Assembly (NCBI RefSeq): GCF_003112435.1
Contig: NZ_BDOQ01000002.1
Span: 62,001-126,000, forward strand
Origin: Novimethylophilus kurashikiensis
Lineage (GTDB): Bacteria > Pseudomonadota > Gammaproteobacteria > Burkholderiales > Methylophilaceae
Direction: 5' to 3'
DNA length: 64,000 nt
Shown here piece by piece: positions 34,034 to 43,354 of the stretch (its first letter is position 1; every line of letters starts with the position of its first letter). Made by a program: the position numbers and the translations under genes. The notes beneath the pieces were generated by a model. It was not told the DNA's origin, did no database searches, and saw only the letters and a list, made by a program, of their open reading frames with translations.

Positions 34034-35406
34034 CGCCGCTCTTGACCGAACTCCCTTACCGCGAAGACAGCACGGAAGTCTTCGGCATCATCGCCCAGCG
34101 TCCTTGGGCCATGTTGCTCGACAGCGGCTGGCCGGGTTCGCGCTACGGCCGCTACGACATCATGGTGGCCGATCCAGTCATCACTCTTACAACACGCGGC
34201 GAACTTACGGAAATCTGCGGCCCCACAGGCAGCGAAATCTCACGCGACGACCCTTTTGGCCTGGTACGCGATTATCTCGGCCGCCAGCAGGAGCGGGTGG
34301 GAGAACTGCCTTTCATGGGCGGTGCAATCGGCTACTTCGCCTACGACCTGGGGCGTCGCCTCGAGCACTTGCCCAACCGGGCTGAGGATATCAACCACCT
34401 GCCCGAGATGCGCGTCGGTATTTACGATTGGGCCGTGGTGGTCGATCATCAGGCACGCCGCACTTGGCTCGCGAGCTACGGCAGGGCGCCGTTGACGCGC
34501 GAACATTGGGATGAACTCGTCGCACTGTTCCGCGATGGAAAACCGGTATCCCCTGGTCCGTTCAAGGTAACGACGCCTGTCACGTCGAACATGACGCAAA
34601 GCGAATATACCGCCGCCTTCGACCGCATCCTGCATTACATCCACGAAGGCGACTGTTATCAGGTTAACCTCGCGCAGCGCTTTTCCGCGCAGGCCGAGGG
34701 CGATGCCTGGACCGCCTATTGCGAATTGCGTAAACGCAGCCCGGCGCCGTTCGCTGCCTATCTCAACCTGCCCGATGCCCAAGTGCTATCGGCCTCGCCC
34801 GAGCGTTTTCTGGAAGTGCGGGCCGGCAAGGTGGAAACCCGTCCCATCAAGGGTACGCGACCGCGCAGCGCCGATCCTGCCCAAGACCGCGCCAATGCCG
34901 ACGAGCTGCTGGCGAGCGAAAAGGATCGCGCCGAAAACCTCATGATCGTTGATCTCCTGCGCAACGATATCGGCAAGAACTGCGTCCCAGGTTCGGTGCG
35001 GGCGGATAGATTATTTGAACTGGAAAGCTTTACCAATGTGCATCATATGGTGAGCACCGTCACCGGCAAGCTCGCACCCGGCCATACAGCGCTACATCTT
35101 TTGCGAGGATGTTTCCCGGGCGGATCGATTACCGGTGCCCCTAAGCTACGATCGATGCAGATCATCGAAGAACTGGAGCCCCATCGCCGAGGCGTGTATT
35201 GCGGGGCGATCGGCTACATTGGGTTCGACGGTAACATGGATACCAATATCGCCATCCGTACCGCCGTGCTCGCTGACGGCCGCATCAGCTTTTATGCGGG
35301 CGGCGGCATTGTGGCCGACTCCGAAGCCGAGAAAGAATATCGAGAAACCTGGGATAAGGCTGCCAACATGCTGGCCTTGATGGAGGTGTTTAATGTGGGT
35401 TGTTAA
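34030..35406 (+). CDS. pabB: Aminodeoxychorismate synthase component I
   Basis: PabB aminates chorismate to 4-amino-4-deoxychorismate, the precursor of p-aminobenzoate. It is a 458-residue chorismate-binding enzyme. The diagnostic motif is PIKGT at residues 272-276, with the lysine that separates PabB from anthranilate synthase (PIAGT). Other segments are DRAENLMIVDLLRNDIG, PGGSITGAPKLRSMQIIEELE and YCGAIGYIG. The start at 34030 overlaps the mfnF-like stop; longer frames lack family sequence. Because pABA is a building block of H4MPT as well as folate, its place among mfn-like genes makes biochemical sense. Confidence 0.9.
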   Translation: MTPLLTELPYREDSTEVFGIIAQRPWAMLLDSGWPGSRYGRYDIMVADPVITLTTRGELTEICGPTGSEISRDDPFGLVRDYLGRQQERVGELPFMGGAIGYFAYDLGRRLEHLPNRAEDINHLPEMRVGIYDWAVVVDHQARRTWLASYGRAPLTREHWDELVALFRDGKPVSPGPFKVTTPVTSNMTQSEYTAAFDRILHYIHEGDCYQVNLAQRFSAQAEGDAWTAYCELRKRSPAPFAAYLNLPDAQVLSASPERFLEVRAGKVETRPIKGTRPRSADPAQDRANADELLASEKDRAENLMIVDLLRNDIGKNCVPGSVRADRLFELESFTNVHHMVSTVTGKLAPGHTALHLLRGCFPGGSITGAPKLRSMQIIEELEPHRRGVYCGAIGYIGFDGNMDTNIAIRTAVLADGRISFYAGGGIVADSEAEKEYRETWDKAANMLALMEVFNVGC

Positions 35407-35998
35407 GTTGGGCGGGAGCCTCATGGGCACGCCCGAACTGAAATCCTGGCTGGATGTTATTGCCAAGCACGGCGATGGTCGCGTTGTCATTGTTCCTGGC
35501 GGTGGCATTTATGCCGACGCCGTCCGCGAAGCCCAGCGCATCGCCCAGTTCGACGATGCAGCAGCACATCATCTCGCCTTGTTGGCCATGGAACAGTACG
35601 GCCTGACGATGGAGGCGCTGCAACCGGAACTGGCCACCGCCTCATCCGAGCTTGAAATTTCCGAACGCTCCTGGCAGCATCGGGGCATCTTGTGGCTGCC
35701 GTGCAGCATGGTGCTGGCCGAGGATGATATTCCGAAGACTTGGGATGTCACTTCCGATAGCTTGGCTGCCTGGCTTGCCCGCAAGATCAATGCAAGCCGG
35801 CTGCTGCTGGTCAAGCATGAAGGCGTGGCGGAGGGTACTGCACTCGATCAACTGGCTAAAGACGGCGTGGTAGACCCAGCGTTCCCAGCATTCGCCGCAG
35901 GTTTGGAAGGGCGGTTCCGCATTGTCGGCAAGGATGGATATGCGGAGGTCGAACGCGTGCTTACCAGCGCATTACAACCGCCACGTGCCGTGCATTAA
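35393..35998 (+). CDS. Amino-acid-kinase-fold protein, MfnE-like
   Basis: This is a 201-residue kinase-fold protein (carbamate/uridylate/aspartokinase type) related to archaeal MfnE, the kinase that phosphorylates aminomethyl-furanmethyl phosphate in methanofuran synthesis, and to Orf20-like proteins in methylotrophs. MWVVKLGGSLM (phosphate loop) and VVIVPGGGIYADAVR are typical; DVTSDSLAAWLARKINASRLLLVK is the nucleotide-binding segment. It overlaps pabB by 14 bp, and ends the operon before a terminator. Confidence 0.8.
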   Translation: MWVVKLGGSLMGTPELKSWLDVIAKHGDGRVVIVPGGGIYADAVREAQRIAQFDDAAAHHLALLAMEQYGLTMEALQPELATASSELEISERSWQHRGILWLPCSMVLAEDDIPKTWDVTSDSLAAWLARKINASRLLLVKHEGVAEGTALDQLAKDGVVDPAFPAFAAGLEGRFRIVGKDGYAEVERVLTSALQPPRAVH

Positions 35999-36014
35999 GC
36001 GCGATCAGGCAATG

Positions 36015-36052
36015 AATAAAAAACGGGCCGCATTTCTGTGGCCCGTTTCAAT
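36015..36052. terminator. Bidirectional terminator between C1 island and mutarotase gene
   Basis: AAACGGGCC (36021-36029) pairs with GGCCCGTTT (36040-36048). The run of A/T on both sides serves the convergent mfnE-like and mutarotase genes, with the stronger T-tract for the minus strand. Confidence 0.85.
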
Positions 36053-36066
36053 TTAAACAGTTCTAA

Positions 36067-36972
36067 TTAAAGCGGCTCGACGCTGTAAATCGCATGCATC
36101 TTGTGGGTTTCGCCCGGTGCCAACGTCACGATGTTGTCCATTGCATTGCCGCTTTCCACGCACACCATGGTGCGATAGCCGTCTTTGCCCATATCCCCCA
36201 TTTTTTCCGATTTCTCAGCCCACGGGTTCCAGACGATGGTGGAACTGCTGCCGCTTTTCTTGATGCGGATGCGACGTTTGAATTGTGCATCGTCGATAAC
36301 GCAGTCGTTGCTGGTGTTCATGAACAAGCGATCGAATTCTCCTGAGAAGGTAATCGCCCCGTTCTGCACGCTGCGCAGGTCGCGCACCTTGTCCCAATAG
36401 GGGGCTTCTTCCACACCGCTGACGCGGATGTGCTCGATGTCGCTTACCGCCAAATAGGTGTGCAGCGCCTCGCCAATCGTGAAGGCCTCTTCGCCTAGGT
36501 TTTCCGTGGCCAGTTCCACGGTCAGCGTTTTGCCGACTGTCACCGTGCAGCGCAGATGGCAGGAGTAGGGCCATTGGGCGCGGGCTGCCTCGTTCTTTTG
36601 CAACTCGAACACCACGCGCGTGCTGCCGTCGGCCAGTGCCTCGCTACCGATGACGCGCCATAGCTGGACGCGAGCAAAGCCATGTTGCGGAAACGCCTTG
36701 TCTGGATGATCGCCGAACCACGGCCAGCAAACGGGGATACCGCCGCGAATGGCTTTGCCGGGTGCTGGATGAGTATTCTCGCTCATCCACAGCACCGGGG
36801 CTTCGCCATGCGGCTGGAAGGTCATGACGTGGGCACCTTGCAATGCAATGCTGGCCTTGGCATGAGCGTTGTTGATTTCGGCGATCTGCTGGCCGTCATC
36901 GGTTGCAGTGAAAGTCAGTTGTCCTGCAATGGAAAAATGATGGTTAAGACTGTTGAGTGCGGACATGGTCAC
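36067..36972 (-). CDS. D-hexose-6-phosphate mutarotase (YeaD-like)
   Basis: This is a 301-residue galactose-mutarotase-like enzyme that interconverts alpha and beta anomers of glucose-6-phosphate and related sugars. Visible motifs include GAHVMTFQPHG, PVLWMSENTHPAPGKAIRGG, CWPWFGDHP and HGFARVQLW (with the catalytic-type histidine), plus FTIGEALHTYLAVSDI. It is cytosolic and has normal length. It lies 7 bp before the start-distal end of the RND pump gene on the same strand, but a functional link is not expected. Confidence 0.9.
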   Translation of the reverse strand: MTMSALNSLNHHFSIAGQLTFTATDDGQQIAEINNAHAKASIALQGAHVMTFQPHGEAPVLWMSENTHPAPGKAIRGGIPVCWPWFGDHPDKAFPQHGFARVQLWRVIGSEALADGSTRVVFELQKNEAARAQWPYSCHLRCTVTVGKTLTVELATENLGEEAFTIGEALHTYLAVSDIEHIRVSGVEEAPYWDKVRDLRSVQNGAITFSGEFDRLFMNTSNDCVIDDAQFKRRIRIKKSGSSSTIVWNPWAEKSEKMGDMGKDGYRTMVCVESGNAMDNIVTLAPGETHKMHAIYSVEPL

Positions 36973-39900
36973 TTATTTCTGAGAATTATACGAATGCTTT
37001 TCAAACCGCCCGAAATGCAGCATCAGCGTGGGCAGGATGAGCAGGTTGAGTATGGTCGAGGTGATGAGGCCGCCGACGATGATGGTCGCCATCGGGCCTT
37101 CGATCTCGCGTCCAGGCTGTCCGCTGCCTGCCGCCAGGGGCAACAGGCCCAGCGCAGTCACGAGCGCCGTCATGAGGATCGAAGGCAGCCGTTCGGAAGC
37201 GCCGCGTATCGCGGTTTCCAGGCCCCACACCCGATTTTCCTCGTCGATCAAGTGCTGGTAATGCGATACCAGCATGATGGAGTTGCGTAGTGTAATACCA
37301 AACAGGGTCACAAATCCAACCAAAGAACCCAGCGAAATCCAGCCGCCGCCGAACATCGCCGCCAGCACGCCGCCGATTAAGGCGAACGGCAGGTTGGCAA
37401 ACGTGAGCAGCAGGTTGCGCATGCGCCCGAAGGCAATGTATAGCATGAGGAAGATACCCACGCCGGCCAGTAACGAGTGCACGATGAGGTCTTCGCGTGA
37501 CTGGGCGTTGGCTTCCGCTGCACCGGTATAGGCGGCGAAATTGCCCGGCGCGAAATGCACCTCGGCCTTGATGCGCTTCTTGAGTTCGTCCGAGAACAGC
37601 CCCACGTCTCGGTTCACCACATTGCAGGTGATGGTCTGGATGCGCTTGCCGCCGCCATGGAGGATTTTGGAACGGCCACTGGCTTGGGCAATGTCGGCGA
37701 CCTCGCTCAAGCGCACGATTTTCCCGTCCGGGTTGCGTAGCGGCAGGCGGCCCACCTGTGTGATGTTCTTGCGCTGGGCCGGATCGAGGATCACCGCGAT
37801 ACCGGTGACGCGATTGCCTTCGTATACCTGACCGGTAGGTGCGCCTTCGTAGGCGGCTTGTACGGTTTCCAGCACGTCCAGCGGCTTCAGGCCCCATTCG
37901 GCGAGGCGTTCCGGCCTTAGGCGAATCGTTAGCTGCGGCGTGCCCGGGGGCGATTGCACCTGCACGTCTTCGGCACCCGGAATGCTCGCCATGATGCCTG
38001 CCACGGCCTGGGCATCGCGGTCCAAGGCATCGAGGTCGTGCCCGTAGATATTGACCACCACAGCGGCGGTGTAGCCGGAAATGGTTTCCTCGATGCGTTC
38101 GGTGAGGAAGGTATTGATGGCGAATGTCACCCCCGGAAAACTCTCGTCGCCCTTGCCGGAGAGCGTGTCGCGGATTTCCTGCTGGATGCGGCTTTGTTCC
38201 TCGCCCGAGCGCGTGCCGATTTCCACCTCGAATTCGCTGTAATGCGTGCCGAAGGTATCTGCACCGTTGGTGGCGCGGCCTACCCATTGCAGCACCGATT
38301 TCACGCCCTTGATCTTGCCTACAGCCCCCGCAACTCTTTCGCCGATGCGCAGCGTCTCCTGTTCCGATGTGCCCGGCACGGCCGTCATGTGCAGGATGTA
38401 ATGGCCTTCCTTGAGGTCGGGGATGAACTGTCCGCGGAACAGCGGCAACAGCCCGAGCCCCAGTGCGATGACCACGGCGGTGATGCCGATGATGACGCGA
38501 TAGTGCCGCTCGATGGCGCGCAGGGTTTTTTCGTAATGCCGCTTGAGGATGCCGATCAGCGGCGGGTCGGCGCTGTCCAGCTTGGCGTTGGCGAGCAGCA
38601 GGTAGCACAGCGCTGGCGTCAGCGTGAGTGCGACCAGCAGCGAAGCCAGGATGGCGAAGATATACGACAGCCCGAGCGGCGCGAACAGCTTGCCTGCCAC
38701 GCCCGAGAGTGTGAGCAGCGGGATAAACACCATGGCGACGATGATGGTGGCGTAGACCACCGAACTGCGGACTTCCATGGAGGCGTCGAACACGACCTCG
38801 TGCGTCGGTCGCGGCTGCTCCAACAGGCGGTTTTCGCGCAGGCGGCGGAAGATGTTTTCCGTATCGATAATCGCGTCGTCCACCACTTCTCCCAAGGCAA
38901 TCGCAAGACCGCCCAACACCATAATGTTGAGGCTGACGCCGAAGTAACCGAGGATGAGGATGGCGGTGAGTAGCGACAACGGAATGGCCGTGGCCGAGAT
39001 AAACGCCGTGCGCACGTTGAACAGGAACAGGAACAGCACCGTCACCACTAGCAGCGAGCCGATGAGGATGTCGGTACGGACGCCGTTGACGGCGGTTTCG
39101 ATAAAGTTGGCAGGGCGGAACAGCCTGGGGTAGAGCGTCACTTGTTCTGCCGCCAAGGTCGGCTTGAGTTCATCCAGGGCGCGTTCCAACGCATAGGTCA
39201 CGGCCTTGGTATTGGCGCCGAGCTGGCCTTGGACCGACAGGTAGACACCGGGCGTGCCGTTGATCTGCGCCGCGCTGATCGAGGGCGCAGCCCCATCCAC
39301 CACGCGGCCGATATCGTCCAATTTAATGGTCTGGCCGTCCTTGTGCAGCAGCACGACTTGCGCCAGTTGAGCTGCCGTCAGCGTCTGGCCCTCGGTATTG
39401 ATGACGATGCGCTGATTGCTGTTTTCGATATAGCCTGCGCCCACCACGCCGCTGGCGCGCCTGGCGGCTTCCAGCACGTCCTGCAGGGCGAGGTTGTAGC
39501 GGATCAGGCGGTCGGGGTCGACCTGGACTTGCAGCTGGCGTACTTCGCCGCCGAACACGTTGACGTCGGACACGCCGGGCACCGCGAGCAGGTGAGGGCG
39601 CACGGTCCAATCGACCAGGGTGCGCAGCTCTGCGAGGCTGCGTTTGTCCGACTTGAGGCCAACGCCCAGCACGGTGCTGGCGGAGGAAGAGAGCGGGGTG
39701 ATGGTGGGTGTGATGCCGTGCGGCAGCTGATTGCCCAGCGTGGACAAGCGTTCCGCCACGATCTGGCGGTCGCGGTAGATGTCCGTGCCTTCCTTGAACA
39801 CGACGGTGACCACGGAAACGCCGGGAATCGACTGCGAACGCATCATTTCCACGCCCACCGCGCCGGCCACGCTGTTCTCGATGGGCTGAGACACCTGCAT

Positions 39901-40083
39901 TTCCACCAGTTCTGCAGACAGGCCGGGTGCTTCGGTCTGAATCACCACCTGGGTGGGCGAGAACTCGGGGAATACGTCGAGGTTAGCGCGGGTGAGGCTG
40001 TAGAAGCCGTACACCACGACCAGGATGGCGAGACCCAGGATGACCCCGGCGTGTCGGATGGAGAAGCGGACGAGGGCCTGCAT
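36973..40083 (-). CDS. CusA/CzcA-type RND heavy-metal efflux pump
   Basis: This is a 1036-residue inner-membrane proton-driven pump of the HME-RND family with 12 membrane helices and two large periplasmic loops. It opens with VRFSIRHAGVILGLAILVV and the porter domain segment ANLDVFPEFSPTQVVIQTEAPGLS. TM4 carries GEVVDDAIIDTENIFRRLREN, with acidic proton-relay residues, but this differs from the CzcA pattern (DxGxxVDGA) and from CusA (GAMVDAAI). The exported metal is therefore uncertain. It forms an operon with its adaptor (1-bp gap) and outer-membrane gene. Confidence 0.92.
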   Translation of the reverse strand: MQALVRFSIRHAGVILGLAILVVVYGFYSLTRANLDVFPEFSPTQVVIQTEAPGLSAELVEMQVSQPIENSVAGAVGVEMMRSQSIPGVSVVTVVFKEGTDIYRDRQIVAERLSTLGNQLPHGITPTITPLSSSASTVLGVGLKSDKRSLAELRTLVDWTVRPHLLAVPGVSDVNVFGGEVRQLQVQVDPDRLIRYNLALQDVLEAARRASGVVGAGYIENSNQRIVINTEGQTLTAAQLAQVVLLHKDGQTIKLDDIGRVVDGAAPSISAAQINGTPGVYLSVQGQLGANTKAVTYALERALDELKPTLAAEQVTLYPRLFRPANFIETAVNGVRTDILIGSLLVVTVLFLFLFNVRTAFISATAIPLSLLTAILILGYFGVSLNIMVLGGLAIALGEVVDDAIIDTENIFRRLRENRLLEQPRPTHEVVFDASMEVRSSVVYATIIVAMVFIPLLTLSGVAGKLFAPLGLSYIFAILASLLVALTLTPALCYLLLANAKLDSADPPLIGILKRHYEKTLRAIERHYRVIIGITAVVIALGLGLLPLFRGQFIPDLKEGHYILHMTAVPGTSEQETLRIGERVAGAVGKIKGVKSVLQWVGRATNGADTFGTHYSEFEVEIGTRSGEEQSRIQQEIRDTLSGKGDESFPGVTFAINTFLTERIEETISGYTAAVVVNIYGHDLDALDRDAQAVAGIMASIPGAEDVQVQSPPGTPQLTIRLRPERLAEWGLKPLDVLETVQAAYEGAPTGQVYEGNRVTGIAVILDPAQRKNITQVGRLPLRNPDGKIVRLSEVADIAQASGRSKILHGGGKRIQTITCNVVNRDVGLFSDELKKRIKAEVHFAPGNFAAYTGAAEANAQSREDLIVHSLLAGVGIFLMLYIAFGRMRNLLLTFANLPFALIGGVLAAMFGGGWISLGSLVGFVTLFGITLRNSIMLVSHYQHLIDEENRVWGLETAIRGASERLPSILMTALVTALGLLPLAAGSGQPGREIEGPMATIIVGGLITSTILNLLILPTLMLHFGRFEKHSYNSQK

Positions 40084-40084
40084 C

Positions 40085-41137
40085 TTAGTCCTCGTTTTCG
40101 TTCTTGATCTGGTACTTCAGTTCTTCCGAAAGCAGCAATTGGGCGCCGCTGACCACTATCACGTCGCCTGCCTGAAAACCGCTGCGGTTGAACCAGCCGT
40201 CGCCGGCCTCTTGCGAGGTATCGACCAGGCTGCGTACGAACTGGTCGTCGTCCTGCTTGCGATAAGCCCAGGCTTTGCCGGCATACCACACCACGGCCGT
40301 ATTCGGCACCATTACGCCACCGGCGCTCTTGCCGCCCTGGCCTTTGAAGCGCGCTTCCACCCGCATCCCGGCACGCAATTCACCGGCCGGCGCGCGGTAG
40401 TAGAACGTACGGCCTTGCAGCGTGGGATCGGTTTGCGGCGAAGCGGAGACCAGCACGGCAGCAACGGCCTTGCCACGCGATGCCGCGGGCTTGATGTCGA
40501 TGTTCTGTGGCTGGGCGCCGTCTGGCAGTACGACTTGCACCAATGTTTCTTCATGCGACAGCAGCTTGGTGAGTGCGCCGCCTTGGGGTTCCATCGCCCA
40601 GCGGGCCAAGGTTTCGCCCCATTGCTGGCGCAGGCTATCTCGAAGACTATTGGCTTGGGTTTCGGCCGCGCTCAGCTTAGCCTGGTCGGCTTTCCAAGCG
40701 GCCTCGGCGGCTTGCACGGCACGGTCCGAAACGTTGCGGTTGTCGCGGTTGAGGGCGAGCAGGCGCTGGTATTCCTGCTGCGAATTACTAATGGCGGCGC
40801 GCACGGCATTGGCGTCGGCCAAAGCCGCCAGGTAGCGCGCCCGCAGGTCGATCAATGGTTCGATGCCGATCACGCTGCCGTAGCTCACCGTTTCTGCCTG
40901 ATGCGAGGCGGATTTAAGAGTTTCTACGGCGATACCGCTGGCCTGCTGGGCGTCGGCCGAGAGCTTGACCACGGCCGCGCCTTTTTGCTTGGTGACGTGG
41001 GTTTCGGTCTTGATTTCTTCATCGTCCTTTTGCTGCACGGCTTCGAATTCGTCCTTGCCGTAAAACACCAGCACCCAGGCCAGTACAACGATGATGACGG
41101 CCTGCAGGCCGATGATGATGAGGGCTTTGCGGTTCAT
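40085..41137 (-). CDS. RND efflux periplasmic adaptor (membrane fusion protein)
   Basis: This is a 350-residue CzcB-like adaptor that joins the RND pump to the outer-membrane channel. An N-terminal membrane anchor (ALIIIGLQAVIIVVLAWVLVF) is followed by a charged linker, a helical hairpin rich in Ala/Gln (ARYLAALADANAVRAAISNS, EAAWKADQAKLSAAETQANSL) and beta-barrel domains. No extra metal-binding His/Met cluster is evident. It overlaps the TolC-like gene by 4 bp and precedes the pump by one base. Confidence 0.88.
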   Translation of the reverse strand: MNRKALIIIGLQAVIIVVLAWVLVFYGKDEFEAVQQKDDEEIKTETHVTKQKGAAVVKLSADAQQASGIAVETLKSASHQAETVSYGSVIGIEPLIDLRARYLAALADANAVRAAISNSQQEYQRLLALNRDNRNVSDRAVQAAEAAWKADQAKLSAAETQANSLRDSLRQQWGETLARWAMEPQGGALTKLLSHEETLVQVVLPDGAQPQNIDIKPAASRGKAVAAVLVSASPQTDPTLQGRTFYYRAPAGELRAGMRVEARFKGQGGKSAGGVMVPNTAVVWYAGKAWAYRKQDDDQFVRSLVDTSQEAGDGWFNRSGFQAGDVIVVSGAQLLLSEELKYQIKNENED

Positions 41138-42492
41138 TGGTCTTCCTCGGTCATTGCAGGCAGCGGAGCTGATCCGTCGAGCGGCTGCTGGACGGCATCC
41201 TCGAGCGCTCCCAGAGCACGCTGGGCCTTGAGATGCGCCGCCAAAACGGCGGATTCGGCCGTCGCCAGTTCCAGTTGTGCGGTTGTGAGTTCCAGCCGGT
41301 CGGCATAGCCTGCATCGAATTGTCGCTGGGTTTGGGCAAGCCGCGCTTGTTGCGACGAGACTAGGCTGCGAGCCTTGTCGGTTTCGTTAAGGGCCGACTG
41401 CCAAGCGGCCATGGCCTGGGATTGATCGCCGATGACGGCAGCCTGCAAAGCGTTGAAGCGCTGCGCCTCGACTTCGCGCTGGGCGCGGGCTTCTGCAATA
41501 GGCCCTTCGTTCTTGTTGAAGAGCGGCAGCACCAGGGATAAACCGAGCGACCAGATTTTATCGCCCTGGTCCCAGAGGTAACCGGGCGACAGGGAAATGT
41601 CCGGGTACTGCTTGGCGACTTCCAGCTTGAGTCGGGCTTCTGCCGCGACGTAATTGGCCAAGGCCTTGCGCAATTCGATGCGGTTGAGCAGGGCGGCGAT
41701 GCGAATGTCGCTGGCGGAAGCCGAGACGGTTTCCTGTTGGAATCCGGAGAGGGAGAGATTCGCCTTGGGCAACGCTTCTGCGGGAATACCGATACCAGCC
41801 GCCAAGGCAGCGCGAATTTCCCCGGTGCGTGCCGATTCGGCTTCCAATTGCGTTTGTGTCTTGAGCCACATCAGTCGTGCATCGGCGAGATCGGTTCCAC
41901 TCACCATGCCGGCCTTGAGGCGGGCTTCGAGCAGGGCCACGACTTTTCCGCGAAGGTCGGCTTCTTTCTGTAATTGCGCCGCTTGTTCCTGAACTGCGTA
42001 CCAATCCAGGAGCCGGCTGCGCAAGCGGCTGCGAATCTGCCAGGCAGTTAAGGCAATATCCAGTTTTGCGGCTTCCGACAATGCCGTTGCCTGTTCCAGC
42101 CGTGCCTCGCGTTTGCCGTGCGTTTCGACGGGAATTTCGACGCCAAGCGTCATGGTCCAAGGCGATACGTTGTCGGCGCGGCTATGATGCTCGGCATTGC
42201 CCGAGACGGTGGGGTTGGGCTTTTGTCCAGCGCTGATCTTCGCAGCCCGAGCCGCCTTGAGTTGGGCGCGGGCAACGGCTAGGTCGGGGTGCAAGCGCAG
42301 TGCGGCTTGCGTTAGCGTCGGCAAGTCCCACGATTCAACTGCGCCCATGCCGGCATCTGCCAACGAGCGAGCGTTGAATGCTTCCGCACTGGCCGTCGGC
42401 TGCAAAGGCTGCGGCGCATAGGTTTGATGCGCACAGCCTGCCAGCAGCATGGCAAGCAGAGTGAAAACCGAAATTGTTTTCGCGTTAAGCAC
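41134..42492 (-). CDS. TolC-family outer-membrane efflux channel (CzcC-like)
   Basis: This is a 452-residue outer-membrane lipoprotein of the TolC/CzcC family. A lipoprotein signal (LLAMLLAGCAHQ, lipid Cys at ~residue 20) leads to two repeated helical-coiled-coil units (PTLTQAALRLHPDLAVARAQ ... ; SLGLSLVLPLFNKNEGPIAEA). It is the first gene of the three-gene metal-efflux operon. The start at 42492 is supported by the signal sequence immediately after it. No regulator gene (MerR or two-component) is adjacent. Confidence 0.9.
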   Translation of the reverse strand: MLNAKTISVFTLLAMLLAGCAHQTYAPQPLQPTASAEAFNARSLADAGMGAVESWDLPTLTQAALRLHPDLAVARAQLKAARAAKISAGQKPNPTVSGNAEHHSRADNVSPWTMTLGVEIPVETHGKREARLEQATALSEAAKLDIALTAWQIRSRLRSRLLDWYAVQEQAAQLQKEADLRGKVVALLEARLKAGMVSGTDLADARLMWLKTQTQLEAESARTGEIRAALAAGIGIPAEALPKANLSLSGFQQETVSASASDIRIAALLNRIELRKALANYVAAEARLKLEVAKQYPDISLSPGYLWDQGDKIWSLGLSLVLPLFNKNEGPIAEARAQREVEAQRFNALQAAVIGDQSQAMAAWQSALNETDKARSLVSSQQARLAQTQRQFDAGYADRLELTTAQLELATAESAVLAAHLKAQRALGALEDAVQQPLDGSAPLPAMTEEDQ

Positions 42493-42591
42493 TTAACTCT
42501 TAATGGAAAAAATGAGCGGTGATATTACATGCTGCAAGAGGATGCGGCAAACGGCCGAGCTCGGGAATTGTGGGCATGGGATAATAGCGCC

Positions 42592-42867
42592 ATGGCTACC
42601 ATCGATATCAAGCAACAACACACCTTGGGCCGCGAAGCGGCAAAACAGAGCGCAGAGAAGATTGCGCAGAAACTTAAAAGAGAATTAAACGCCGATTACC
42701 GCTGGCAGGGCGAGACGCTTAAATTCGATTGTCCCGGAGCACAGGGCGGCATCGAAGTGGGCGAACACGAAGTGCGGGTGGCAGTAGATTTGTCTTTCTT
42801 GCTACGGCCGATGAAGGGCCGCATCGAACGGGAAATCCACGAATACCTGGCGGAGTGTCTAGGGTAG
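42592..42867 (+). CDS. Polyhydroxyalkanoic-acid-system family protein
   Basis: This is a 91-residue soluble protein of the putative polyhydroxyalkanoate-granule-associated group (MATIDIKQQHTLG, AAKQSAEKIAQKLKREL, YRWQGETLKFDCPGAQGGIE, VDLSFLLRPMKGRIEREI). The function is not proven; it may bind PHA granules. The ATG at 42592 is chosen because the longer open frame upstream has no family sequence. It is divergent from the efflux operon; no other PHA genes are in the window. Confidence 0.75.
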   Translation: MATIDIKQQHTLGREAAKQSAEKIAQKLKRELNADYRWQGETLKFDCPGAQGGIEVGEHEVRVAVDLSFLLRPMKGRIEREIHEYLAECLG

Positions 42868-42910
42868 GGGTGAACCGGTGCAAACTGCCTACTGCACCGG
42901 TCTCGCAAAA

Positions 42911-43159
42911 TTAAGCCACGCTGTGCGCCTGCACGGCGGACAAGGCATCCTGCAAGGTTTCCTCGGTCAACCCATTGACGCATTCGGCGAGTAGCTCAGC
43001 GGCTTGCATGGCGCCTCTGGGGACGTCGAAACTATCTAGCTCGGCGATGAACCCTGCGGCATAACCCGCGACTCGCAATAAGGCCTCGCGTTCTTTCATG
43101 AGCATTTCCAGCTCGGACCGCAGCATGGCGATTTCTTGATCCTGAATGGCGTTTGGCAT
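42911..43159 (-). CDS. Small hypothetical coiled-coil protein (82 aa)
   Basis: I do not recognise the family. The 82-residue product has a predicted coiled coil (DQEIAMLRSELEMLMKEREA, residues ~7-27) and a helical C-terminus, with no signal peptide. A perfect AAGGAGG Shine-Dalgarno lies 6 bases before the ATG, so it is very likely translated. It stands alone between the PHA-related gene (convergent) and tRNA-Leu (divergent). Confidence 0.65.
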   Translation of the reverse strand: MPNAIQDQEIAMLRSELEMLMKEREALLRVAGYAAGFIAELDSFDVPRGAMQAAELLAECVNGLTEETLQDALSAVQAHSVA

Positions 43160-43265
43160 AGGTGCCTCCTTCTGTCTTATCGGTATGCGTTAAAACCATC
43201 ATGCGGCGCGGCGGCGGGCTTTGTCAATCGGGGGCGGGGCATGTAGAATAGCGCCCTCTTCGCGT

Positions 43266-43352
43266 GCGGCGATGGTGAAATTGGTAGACACAACAGGTTT
43301 AGGTCCTGTCGGGGGAAACCCTGTGGAGGTTCGAGTCCTCTTCGCCGCACCA
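43266..43352 (+). tRNA. tRNA-Leu, anticodon UAG
   Basis: The 87-base cloverleaf has an acceptor stem GCGGCGA/TCGCCGC, D-arm GGTGAAATTGGTAGACAC, anticodon stem ACAGG/CCTGT with loop TTTAGGT (anticodon TAG at 43300-43302), a long variable arm typical of tRNA-Leu, T-arm GAGGTTCGAGTCCTC and an encoded CCA end. The stop codon of the opposite-strand receptor gene is two bases beyond the CCA. Confidence 0.97.
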
Positions 43353-43354
43353 TC

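Noticed and set aside
37001-38608. 535-codon minus-strand frame within the RND pump gene
   Set aside because: It is an alternative frame of the same strand with Arg/Pro-rich low-complexity sequence; the pump frame is complete.
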